Below, one piece after another: positions 1 to 5,512 of a DNA stretch of 6,253 bases. The first letter of the stretch is position 1, and every line of letters starts with the position of its first letter. The DNA comes from an uncultured Collinsella sp. (GTDB lineage Bacteria; Actinomycetota; Coriobacteriia; Coriobacteriales; Coriobacteriaceae), in assembly GCA_900548075.1 (NCBI GenBank), contig URJD01000114.1, positions 1 through 6,253 on the forward strand, given 5' to 3'. The notes under the pieces are model-generated. The model was not told the DNA's origin. It saw only the letters and a program-made list of their open reading frames with translations, and made no database searches. A program made the translations under genes and the position numbers.

Positions 1-16
1 TCCGCACATGTGCGGA
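1..16. repeat. Perfect 16-bp palindrome at window edge
   Basis: TCCGCACA followed directly by TGTGCGGA is a perfect palindrome with no spacer. No T-run follows, so it is not a complete intrinsic terminator as seen. It could be an operator for a dimeric regulator or the end of an element cut by the window edge. Its right half plus one base (ATGTGCGGAT, 8-17) recurs at 5453-5462, after the lacI gene. Function is unknown. Confidence 0.45.
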
Positions 17-53
17 TGAATGTGGGAGGTGTTCGGATAAAGTCGATAATCAA

Positions 54-86
54 GGCTGGCGGGCCGACATCTACCGTTCGCCAGCC
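54..86. repeat. Inverted repeat upstream of the leader promoter
   Basis: GGCTGGCG (54-61) is exactly complementary to CGCCAGCC (79-86), with a 17-base spacer. A GC-rich stretch that includes the palindrome CCCCGGGG (94-101) follows, and then the -10 box at 114. There is no T-run, so it is not a normal intrinsic terminator. Its place about 30-60 bases upstream of the -10 box would fit an activator site, but this is inference. Apart from this and the edge palindrome I see nothing else in positions 1-113, and no gene. Confidence 0.35.
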
Positions 87-113
87 CGATGGTCCCCGGG
101 GCGGGGAGAGCGC

Positions 114-119
114 TATAAT
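114..119 (+). promoter_or_regulatory. -10 box of the beta-glucoside operon promoter
   Basis: TATAAT is a perfect -10 hexamer and would start transcription near position 126, just ahead of the first RAT element at 134. That is where an antitermination leader is expected to begin. No good -35 hexamer is visible 16-18 bases upstream (the region reads GGTCCC), and there is no TG extension. The promoter may therefore be weak or need an activator. A small inverted repeat, ATGCA TTC TGCAT (118-130), sits across the predicted start. Confidence 0.6.
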
Positions 120-133
120 GCATTCTGCATCTT

Positions 134-163
134 GGATTGTTACTCCTGTGTGGAGGCATGCCC
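134..163 (+). promoter_or_regulatory. RAT element 1 (LicT/BglG-type ribonucleic antiterminator)
   Basis: The 5' side GGATTGTTAC matches the conserved 5' side of bgl-type RAT RNAs exactly. An apical stem CTCC (143-146) with GGAG (152-155) encloses the loop TGTGT. The 3' side GCATGCCC (156-163) stands where the classical element has GCAAAACC, and the outer GG/CC pairs are kept. The total of 30 bases fits the usual 29-30. The RNA hairpin should be bound by the CAT domain of the antiterminator encoded at 266-1105. Its AGGCATG (154-160) is identical to the left arm of the terminator, so it could also pair with CATGCCT at 226-232. Confidence 0.85.
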
Positions 164-179
164 AAGAGCAATACAACAC

Positions 180-202
180 GGATTGTTACGTAAGGCATGA
201 CC
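180..202 (+). promoter_or_regulatory. RAT element 2, minimal apical loop, overlapping the terminator
   Basis: GGATTGTTAC (180-189) repeats the conserved 5' side of RAT 1 exactly, and GCATGACC (195-202) closely matches the 3' side. The usual apical stem is missing. C189 would pair with G194 around GUAA, a GNRA-type tetraloop. Bases 192-200 are also the left arm of the terminator, so this RAT and the terminator cannot form together. That overlap is the standard arrangement for antitermination. The short form could be a functional minimal RAT or a second site needing cooperation with RAT 1. Confidence 0.7.
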
Positions 203-236
203 GCAATAGCACTGCTATTGGCTATCATGCCTTTTT
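192..236 (+). terminator. Leader intrinsic terminator controlled by antitermination
   Basis: AAGGCATGA (192-200) pairs with TCATGCCTT (225-233). Above an internal loop (CCG against GCTA), CAATAGC (204-210) pairs with GCTATTG (214-220) around ACT. Five T residues follow at 232-236. This is a convincing Rho-independent terminator placed between the promoter and the antiterminator gene. Its left arm overlaps RAT 2, so LicT-type binding should prevent it and allow transcription of the whole operon. Confidence 0.88.
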
Positions 237-265
237 CTGTGAGTGTTCTTGAAAGGAGGTTCACC

Positions 266-1105
266 ATGCTTGCAATTAAAAAGCTTAACAACAACGCGGT
301 TCTTTGCCGTGACGGACAGGGGCGAGATGTCATCGCCATGGGCAGGGGCGTCGGTTTCGGCGGAGATTTTCCTCGAGAGCTCCCTCTTTCTAAAATCGAG
401 CATACGTTTTACGACATTGATCCTAAAGGACAAGATGTCATGAGGGATCTTCCCTCGGATATCGTGATGTTTGCGGCGAAAGTTATGGACATCGTTGCCA
501 ACGAACTGCCCTACGACCTCTCGACCAATGCGACGCTGTTCATGGCTGATCACCTGTCGTTTGCCGTTGCGCGAGCCCAAAAGGGGGTCCGCATCGCGAT
601 GCCTCTTGCCTATGAAGTGCGGGAGACGTATCCGAAGGAATACAAGGCTGCCCAGTTTATCGTCATGCGACTCGAGAAGGAGCTCGGAGAGCGGCTTCCC
701 AAGGATGAGATTGCCAGTATTGCGATGAATCTCGTGAACGCACGGGTTGTTGAAGCCGTCAAAGCCACGGCCGAGCCCGCAAAGCAGTTCGACGATATGC
801 TCGAGGACGTTATCGAGATTCTCGAAAGCGATTTCCGCATTATTGTCGACCGCGATTCCTTTGATTTCACCCGCTTCGCCACGCATCTGCGGTACCTGTT
901 CAAGCGCATTCAAGCCGGCGAGTCGCTGAACAGCGCCAACATGCAGATGTACAAGAACTTTCGTGAGGAGTTTCCGCAGTTGGCAGAGTGCGTGAAGCAT
1001 ATCGGTTCCTATTGTCGTGAAACGTGGGACGCCACGCTCTCCGAGGAGGAGGAACTCTATCTGATGATCCATCTCAACCGGATCATCTCCAAAAAAGGAT
1101 TGTAA
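266..1105 (+). CDS. licT: BglG/LicT-family transcriptional antiterminator
   Basis: This 279-residue cytoplasmic RNA-binding regulator has the usual family length (about 280). The start is ATG 266, six bases after a strong AAAGGAGG (252-259). An in-frame ATG at 197 lies inside the terminator and has no ribosome site. Domains in order: CAT RNA-binding domain (about 1-56, with K5, N10 and G26-R27-G28-V29-G30-F31 as in LicT), PRD1 (about 65-170) and PRD2 (about 171-277). The phosphorylation histidines expected from LicT are present at H96 (ADHLSFA), H207 (ATHLRY) and H269 (MIHLNRI). The second PRD1 histidine is replaced by N155 (AMNLVNA). In the family, EII phosphorylates PRD1 to inactivate and HPr phosphorylates PRD2 to activate. 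The gene follows its own RAT/terminator leader, so it is probably autoregulated, and it precedes the PTS gene it should sense. Its stop codon lies within a third RAT-like element. In the first 40 codons 22 end in G or C, fewer than in the downstream lacI gene. Confidence 0.93.
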   Translation: MLAIKKLNNNAVLCRDGQGRDVIAMGRGVGFGGDFPRELPLSKIEHTFYDIDPKGQDVMRDLPSDIVMFAAKVMDIVANELPYDLSTNATLFMADHLSFAVARAQKGVRIAMPLAYEVRETYPKEYKAAQFIVMRLEKELGERLPKDEIASIAMNLVNARVVEAVKATAEPAKQFDDMLEDVIEILESDFRIIVDRDSFDFTRFATHLRYLFKRIQAGESLNSANMQMYKNFREEFPQLAECVKHIGSYCRETWDATLSEEEELYLMIHLNRIISKKGL

Positions 1106-1129
1106 CCCGTAGCCATTCGGGGCATGACC
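1097..1129 (+). promoter_or_regulatory. RAT-like element 3 over the licT stop codon, no terminator
   Basis: GGATTGTAAC (1097-1106) differs from the RAT 5' consensus by one base, and that base creates the TAA stop of the antiterminator gene (1103-1105). CCCG (1106-1109) pairs with CGGG (1118-1121) around an 8-base loop. GCATGACC (1122-1129) then repeats the RAT 2 3' side exactly. No T-run and no complementary terminator arm are found before the PTS gene. The CC at 1128-1129 is shared with a hairpin that covers the PTS ribosome site. It may be a translational control site, a protein sink, or a relic. The match to the two leader elements makes chance unlikely, but binding is unproven. Confidence 0.62.
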
Positions 1130-1167
1130 TTTGCCGATTCGAACAGTAAGCCAAGATTGTGCAAAGG
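1128..1167 (+). promoter_or_regulatory. Possible Shine-Dalgarno-sequestering hairpin before the PTS gene
   Basis: CCTTTGC (1128-1134) is exactly complementary to GCAAAGG (1161-1167), with a 26-base loop. The right arm contains most of the ribosome site AAAGGAG (1163-1169) of the PTS gene. If RAT 3 forms, it takes the first two C residues of the left arm and leaves only five weaker pairs, which would free the ribosome site. Seven pairs across a long loop is modest, so the effect may be small. Confidence 0.4.
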
Positions 1168-1175
1168 AGCCAATG

Positions 1176-2624
1176 ATGGCAAATTACAAAAAGGTGGCAG
1201 AGCAGATTCTCTCCACTGTGGGCGGGGCGGAAAACGTGGCTTCGGTTACGCATTGCATGACGCGCCTGCGCTTCAACCTCAAGGATGAAAGCCTCTCGAA
1301 TGATGAGAAGCTTGAGGACATCTCGTCTATCATCAGCGTCGTGCACGCCGGAGGGCAGGTGCAGCTGGTGGTCGGGCCCACGGTCGACAAGGTCTACGAC
1401 GAGGTTTGTAAGCAGGGCGGATTCGAGGTCACGGTATCGATTGACGAGGAACTCGATGGCCCTCAGCTTAGCTGGAAGGAGCGCTTGGCGCCCAAGCACC
1501 TCTTCAATCAGCTGCTCGATGCCGTGAGCGGCGCTATCACCCCGATCCTTCCGATCTTTTGTGTCGCCGGTATCTTCAAGATGCTCGTTATTCTGTTTGG
1601 GCCCGAAGGCGCCGGTTTTATGTCCGAAACGAGCGACCTGTATCGGATCCTTTCCCTGGTGGGCGATGCGGCGTATTACTACTTCCCGGTGTTTGCCGCC
1701 TATAGCTCGGCTAAGAAGTTCAAAACGAGTCCTGTGCTGGCACTGCTCATCGCTGTTGTGATGATTTATCCCGACATGCTCGCTATTGTTGAGGACGGAA
1801 AGCCTTTCAGCGTCTTCGGCATCCCCATGCAGCTCGTCAACTACACCCAGGCTGTTCTTCCGGTCATCTTGATCACCTGGGCCCAGTCCTATGTTGAGCG
1901 CTTCTTTAAGAAGATCTCGCCTGATATGTTGCGCATTCTGATCGTACCCGTGGGTACGGTGCTCGTGATGTTGCCGGTCGCGCTGTGCCTCTGCGGCCCT
2001 GCCGTCCAATTTGTCATGGGCCTTGTGGCCGATTTCATCATTTGGCTCGCCTCTGTTGCCGGTCCCGCTGCGACCGCGGTTATCGGCGCATTCTGGAATC
2101 TGATCATCGCCACCGGCATGCACGTGCCGATCTATACCGCCATATTGCCCGCCGCGCTCCAGAACGGTTACGATGCCATCTTATACCCCGGCACCGCGGT
2201 TGTAGCCTACACCACGCTTGCCATCGCGCTCGCCTATGGCCTGCGCGCTAAGGGCAAGGAGAGTCGAGCCACGGGCTGGAACTTGTTCATCACCTATGCC
2301 TTCGGTCGCGTGAGTGAGCCCATCATCTACGGCATCCTGTTTCGCGACAAGAAGGCTCTTGCCTGGAACATGATTGGTGGTGCTGTCGGTGGTCTGCTGG
2401 TAAGCCTTCTTCATGCCAACGTCTATATCTTCACTGGCGTTGGTTTCCCATGGATGAACGTGCTCATGTTTGCTCAGGATATCATCCCTGGCACCATCGG
2501 GTGTCTTGCTGGCGGTGCCGTGACGTTTGCGTTGGCGATGATTTTTGGATTTGAAGGACAGGAGAAGATGCCGTTGAAGTCCAAGAGCGGCGATTCTGAG
2601 GCCGTTGAATCCGTCGAGGCATAA
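1176..2624 (+). CDS. PTS beta-glucoside-type permease, domains IIBC
   Basis: This 482-residue inner-membrane transporter should take up a beta-glucoside and phosphorylate it during entry, using phosphate passed from HPr through a IIA protein. ATG 1176 is preferred over ATG 1173 because it lies six bases after AAAGGAG (1163-1169). IIB comes first (about 1-85), with the phospho-cysteine C27 in HCMTRLRF. IIC follows (about 105-455), with many hydrophobic segments, a conserved His in MHVP (H316) and the sugar-site loop GRVSEPIIYG (E381), the counterpart of the GITEP motif. The C-terminus is a short polar tail, so the IIA domain fused in BglF or BglP is absent and must come from another gene. The permease is encoded between the antiterminator and the glucosidase, as in bgl operons. 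Its IIB domain is the likely negative regulator of the antiterminator. Exact substrate specificity cannot be read from sequence; sucrose- or trehalose-type IIBC proteins are related alternatives, but the neighbours favour beta-glucosides. Confidence 0.9.
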   Translation: MANYKKVAEQILSTVGGAENVASVTHCMTRLRFNLKDESLSNDEKLEDISSIISVVHAGGQVQLVVGPTVDKVYDEVCKQGGFEVTVSIDEELDGPQLSWKERLAPKHLFNQLLDAVSGAITPILPIFCVAGIFKMLVILFGPEGAGFMSETSDLYRILSLVGDAAYYYFPVFAAYSSAKKFKTSPVLALLIAVVMIYPDMLAIVEDGKPFSVFGIPMQLVNYTQAVLPVILITWAQSYVERFFKKISPDMLRILIVPVGTVLVMLPVALCLCGPAVQFVMGLVADFIIWLASVAGPAATAVIGAFWNLIIATGMHVPIYTAILPAALQNGYDAILYPGTAVVAYTTLAIALAYGLRAKGKESRATGWNLFITYAFGRVSEPIIYGILFRDKKALAWNMIGGAVGGLLVSLLHANVYIFTGVGFPWMNVLMFAQDIIPGTIGCLAGGAVTFALAMIFGFEGQEKMPLKSKSGDSEAVESVEA

Positions 2625-2651
2625 GAGGCTACTACACAAATATGCTCCCCA

Positions 2652-2688
2652 GCCGTTGCGCGGTCCGACCCCTTGGCCGCGCAACGGT
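2652..2688 (+). repeat. Strong intercistronic stem-loop without T-run
   Basis: CCGTTGCGCGG (2653-2663) pairs perfectly with CCGCGCAACGG (2677-2687). Two further pairs inside and a G-T pair outside give a stem of about 13-14 pairs around a 9-base loop. No T-run follows, so this is not a standard intrinsic terminator. It lies between the PTS and glucosidase genes. Copies of the left-arm sequence, GTTGCGCGG (2697-2705) and CCGTTGCG (2718-2725), lie just downstream and could compete for the right arm. It may stabilise or process the mRNA so that the two genes are expressed at different levels. Confidence 0.6.
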
Positions 2689-2770
2689 ACTGTGCTGTTG
2701 CGCGGCACTTGCCGAGTCCGTTGCGTTCGACAGTGTGGGCCGGGAATTTGATAGAAAGGACGATACCATA

Positions 2771-4189
2771 ATGTTTAGAGAAGATTTTTTATGGGGCGGG
2801 GCTCTGGCTGCAAACCAGTGCGAGGGAGGATGGAACGAAGGCGGTCGCGGTTTAGCCAATTCCGACATGCTGCCGTTTGGCGATCAACGCATGGACGTCA
2901 TGCGGGGAGACCTTGATCCGCGTGCGTTGGCACCCGACAGCTTCTATCCCGCTCGCAAGGGCATTGATTTTTACCATAGGTACAAGCAGGATATTGAACT
3001 GTTTGCCCAGATGGGTTTTAAATGCCTGCGCTTATCAATCGCCTGGAGCCGCATTTTTCCCAAAGGAGACGAAGCCGAGCCCAATGAAGAAGGCCTTGCC
3101 TTTTACGAGGATGTTTTTAGGACGTGTCGCGCGCATGACATTGAGCCTTTGGTGACGCTCAACCACTATGATGTCCCCATGCATCTCGTCGATGCGTATG
3201 GCGGATGGCGCGATCGCAGGTTGGTCGACCTGTTCGAGCGATATTCGCGTACCGTGTTCGAGCGCTATCGGGGATTGGTCAATTATTGGCTGACCTTTAA
3301 CGAGATCAACATCATGACGCAGGCGTGCTTTATGGCGGCGGGGATCATCTTCGAGCAAGGGGAGAATCGCTATGCAACGGTTCACACGGCCGTGCACCAT
3401 GTATTGGTTGCGAGCGCCCGTGCGGTCGGGGCGTGTCATGAACTGTGCCCTGGGGCGAAGATCGGTTGCATGCTCAACGCAGGTGTCTTCTATCCGGCTA
3501 CATGTGATCCGGACGATGTGCTGGCTGCGCAGGCTGAGAATCGCAGCCATTACATGTTTACCGACGTCCAGGTGCGCGGTGCGTACCCGAGCTATGTTCT
3601 CAAGGAATACGCCCGCCATGGTTTTGAGGTGCCCTATCGGGATGATGACCGCGAAGTACTGGCTGCAAACCTGGTCGATTTCGTCTCGTTTTCGTATTAC
3701 TCGACGCGCGTCGCAAAAGCGCATGCGGAAGGTCAGTTCGATTCGAACCTTCTTCGCTCGGCGCCTAATCCGTATCTAAAACAGGAGCCTTGGGGGAGGT
3801 TTATCGACCCCAAAGGGCTGCGCGTCACCATGAATGAAATCTGGGATCGCTATCAAAAGCCGCTGTTCATCGTCGAAAACGGTTTGGGTGCTCCTGATGT
3901 GCCGGAAGATTCGGGTGAAATAGAAGACGACTATCGAGTTGAATACCTGCGGGCCCACATCGAGGCGATGAGGGAGACCGTCGAGCTCGACGGGGTGGAA
4001 CTCATGGGATATACCTGTTGGGGCCCGATCGATTTGGTTTCGGTCGCCACAGGACAGATGCGTAAGCGCTACGGGTTTATCTATGTCGATCGAGACGATA
4101 GCGGTGCGGGCTCGTTTGAGAGACGTAAAAAGAAAAGCTTCGAATGGTACCGACGCGTAATAGCAAGCAATGGCGAAGACCTTGCGTAA
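2771..4189 (+). CDS. bglA: GH1 6-phospho-beta-glucosidase
   Basis: This 472-residue cytoplasmic glycoside hydrolase (family 1 proteins are usually 450-480) should split the 6-phospho-beta-glucoside delivered by the PTS permease into glucose 6-phosphate and an aglycone or sugar. ATG 2771 begins the typical N-terminus FREDFLWGGALAANQCEG; the ribosome site AAAGGA (2755-2760) sits 10 bases upstream, rather far. An upstream in-frame ATG at 2642 would add residues without family likeness. The acid/base is E178 (TFNEIN; the usual NEP is NEI here) and the nucleophile is E369 (IVENG). S424, K432 and Y434 in the segment SVATGQMRKRY match the phosphate-binding Ser-Lys-Tyr of 6-phospho-glycosidases, which separates it from plain beta-glucosidases. 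6-Phospho-beta-galactosidase is less likely because the segment follows the BglA pattern and not that of LacG. Two stops (TAA TAA) end the gene. Only 21 of its first 40 codons end in G or C, and AGA, TTA and GGA occur, unlike lacI downstream. I see no terminator after it. Confidence 0.93.
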   Translation: MFREDFLWGGALAANQCEGGWNEGGRGLANSDMLPFGDQRMDVMRGDLDPRALAPDSFYPARKGIDFYHRYKQDIELFAQMGFKCLRLSIAWSRIFPKGDEAEPNEEGLAFYEDVFRTCRAHDIEPLVTLNHYDVPMHLVDAYGGWRDRRLVDLFERYSRTVFERYRGLVNYWLTFNEINIMTQACFMAAGIIFEQGENRYATVHTAVHHVLVASARAVGACHELCPGAKIGCMLNAGVFYPATCDPDDVLAAQAENRSHYMFTDVQVRGAYPSYVLKEYARHGFEVPYRDDDREVLAANLVDFVSFSYYSTRVAKAHAEGQFDSNLLRSAPNPYLKQEPWGRFIDPKGLRVTMNEIWDRYQKPLFIVENGLGAPDVPEDSGEIEDDYRVEYLRAHIEAMRETVELDGVELMGYTCWGPIDLVSVATGQMRKRYGFIYVDRDDSGAGSFERRKKKSFEWYRRVIASNGEDLA

Positions 4190-4242
4190 TAACGTTAAGA
4201 TGGACAAATGCGCCCGTTGGGGGAATAGTCGTGCCACTTCGC

Positions 4243-4269
4243 TTGACAACAGGCTAAACTAGCTATTAA
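4243..4269 (+). promoter_or_regulatory. Probable promoter of the lacI-family gene
   Basis: TTGACA (4243-4248) is a perfect -35 hexamer. The best -10 candidate is TATTAA (4264-4269), 15 bases downstream, which is a short spacer; TTAAAC (4266-4271) at 17 bases is the alternative. Transcription would begin near 4276-4280 and give a leader of about 95 bases before ATG 4372. The stretch 4190-4242 holds no clear terminator for the glucosidase operon, so read-through into lacI is also possible. Confidence 0.55.
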
Positions 4270-4310
4270 ACATTTACTATTCTGTTTAGATTGAATTTGC
4301 GGTCGTTTAG
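4254..4310. promoter_or_regulatory. GTTTAG/CTAAAC half-sites around the lacI promoter
   Basis: CTAAAC (4254-4259), TAAACA (4267-4272), TGTTTA (4283-4288) and GTTTAG (4305-4310) form inverted and direct repeats over the predicted -10 and start region. TAAACA and TGTTTA make an exact inverted repeat with a 10-base spacer. The same core recurs many times before the isomerase gene, so this is a likely autoregulatory operator of the LacI-family protein. Assignment to that protein is inference. Confidence 0.45.
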
Positions 4311-4371
4311 TTGCCGAGCCACGGGGCGGTCAAGCCACGATGCTCGGCCGCGACCGATGCTAGGGGGAACG

Positions 4372-5382
4372 ATGGCTAAAGCAAGCGTCCGCGAGATCAG
4401 CCGCATTACCGGCTTTTCGCCCGCAACCGTGTCCAACGCGCTCAACCGCAAGCGCAGCGTGAGCGAGGAGACCGCCAAGGTCATCCTGGAGTGCGCGCAG
4501 TCGCTTGGCTATCAGCAGTCGACGCAGCTCGAGAGCATCCAGTTTGTGCTTGCGCGCAAGACGGGCGCCATCCTGGACGAGAGCACCTTCCATCCCGCGG
4601 TCATCGAGGGCGTGGAGCGCCAGGCGCGTCGCCACGGCATGAGCACGAGCTTTGTCTCGCTCGACTTTAGCGACCTGGACGCCGTGCGCCCGCAGGTCGA
4701 GGGCCTGATCGCCGACCCGTCGGCCGCCATCGTGCTGATGGGTACCGAGCTGGGTGAGGAAGACTATGCCTTGTTCGCCAACGCTGCCGCCCACTTGATC
4801 GTGCTCGATGGCTGGAGCGATCGTCAGTACTTCGATGCCGTAGTCATCGCCAACACCGATTCGGTGCTGCGTGCCGTGGATTACCTTATCGAGAAAGGCC
4901 ACAGGCAAATCGGCTATCTGGCGGGCGACCTTCGGATCCGCAACTTTAAGGACCGCGAGCGCGGCTATCGCCAAGCGCTTGAGGACGCGGGCCTCGAGGC
5001 CAATCCGGCATGGCGTGTCACGTTGGGCACCACGCTCGAGGGTGCCTATCGCGACATGGGCGTGTGGCTCGACAACGTCTCGCGCGACGATCTGCCGACG
5101 GCTTTCTTTGCCGAGAACGACGTGCTCGCCGTGGGCGCCATGCGCGCGTTCAACGAGCACGGTATTCGCGCGCCCGAGGATGTCTCGATCATCGGCTTTG
5201 ACGACCTGTCTTTGGGCGCCTTCTCCAACCCGCCGCTCACCACGGTGCATGTTCCCAAGCACGAGGTGGGCGAGATCGCAGTGCGCCGTCTGGTGGGCAA
5301 TATCCGCAATCCCAAGAGTTACACCTGCAAGACGGCCGTGTCGACCTATTTTGTCGAGCGCCAGAGCGTGCGCGAGCTCTAG
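4372..5382 (+). CDS. LacI-family transcriptional regulator
   Basis: This 336-residue DNA-binding protein has typical family length (about 330-345). The start is ATG 4372 after AGGGGG (4362-4367). An in-frame ATG at 4291 would add 27 residues before the helix-turn-helix and lacks a ribosome site. Residues 6-50 form the LacI helix-turn-helix, with the recognition segment SPATVSNALN (16-25) and the following SLGYQ. The rest (about 58-336) is a periplasmic-binding-protein-like sensor with familiar blocks: EGVERQARRHG, LIEKGHRQIGYLAG, DRERGYRQAL, PTAFFAENDVLAVGAM and DVSIIGFDDL. The hinge helix after GYQ lacks the usual A-x-x-L motif. The effector is unknown; since an isomerase gene follows, a sugar from that pathway is the natural guess. 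It probably represses the downstream operon and its own promoter through GTTTAC-type sites. Thirty-four of its first 40 codons end in G or C. An intrinsic terminator follows, so the isomerase gene has its own promoter. Confidence 0.92.
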   Translation: MAKASVREISRITGFSPATVSNALNRKRSVSEETAKVILECAQSLGYQQSTQLESIQFVLARKTGAILDESTFHPAVIEGVERQARRHGMSTSFVSLDFSDLDAVRPQVEGLIADPSAAIVLMGTELGEEDYALFANAAAHLIVLDGWSDRQYFDAVVIANTDSVLRAVDYLIEKGHRQIGYLAGDLRIRNFKDRERGYRQALEDAGLEANPAWRVTLGTTLEGAYRDMGVWLDNVSRDDLPTAFFAENDVLAVGAMRAFNEHGIRAPEDVSIIGFDDLSLGAFSNPPLTTVHVPKHEVGEIAVRRLVGNIRNPKSYTCKTAVSTYFVERQSVREL

Positions 5383-5464
5383 GCAGAACGGCGCTTGATG
5401 AGCGATGCCCCAAGCTCGATCTTGAGCGGGCGGTGTTGATTCGTTTACATATATGTGCGGATTG

Positions 5465-5490
5465 AGAGGGTCCTTCGGGGCCCTCTTTTT
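5465..5490 (+). terminator. Intrinsic terminator after lacI
   Basis: GAGGGTCC (5466-5473) pairs with GGGCCCTC (5478-5485), including one G-T pair, around a UUCG tetraloop closed by C-G. Five T residues follow (5486-5490). This is a strong Rho-independent terminator. It lies about 80 bases after the lacI stop and separates that gene from the isomerase operon. Confidence 0.93.
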
Positions 5491-5512
5491 GTTTCCCTTG
5501 TATGTTCAGTTT

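Noticed and set aside
104..118. Possible catabolite-response (cre) site around AGAGCGCT
   Set aside because: Only the central AGCGCT palindrome matches well. The flanks do not fit the CcpA consensus, and the host is probably not a Firmicute.
197..265. Upstream in-frame ATG at 197 as the start of the antiterminator gene
   Set aside because: It has no ribosome site, lies inside the leader terminator stem, and adds 23 residues before the conserved CAT domain. ATG 266 follows AAAGGAGG at ideal spacing.
215..1072. Long reverse-strand open frame opposite the antiterminator gene
   Set aside because: It is fully antiparallel to a well-recognised gene, has no family features and no plausible ribosome site. 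It is a shadow of codon bias.
1106..1172. Second intrinsic terminator between the antiterminator and PTS genes
   Set aside because: No T-run and no strong GC-rich stem with a downstream arm is present. The visible complementarity is CCTTTGC with GCAAAGG over the ribosome site.
2642..2770. In-frame 43-residue N-terminal extension of the glucosidase
   Set aside because: It would translate through the intercistronic hairpin, has no ribosome site and bears no likeness to GH1 N-termini. FREDFLWGG begins at ATG 2771.
4360..5262. Long reverse-strand open frame opposite lacI
   Set aside because: High GC content at third positions keeps stops out of the opposite strand. The translated product shows no recognisable domain, while the + strand encodes a clear LacI-family protein.
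5459..5490. GGATTG before the lacI terminator as a fourth RAT
   Set aside because: Only the first six bases agree. The GCATGMCC strand is missing and the following hairpin is a plain terminator.
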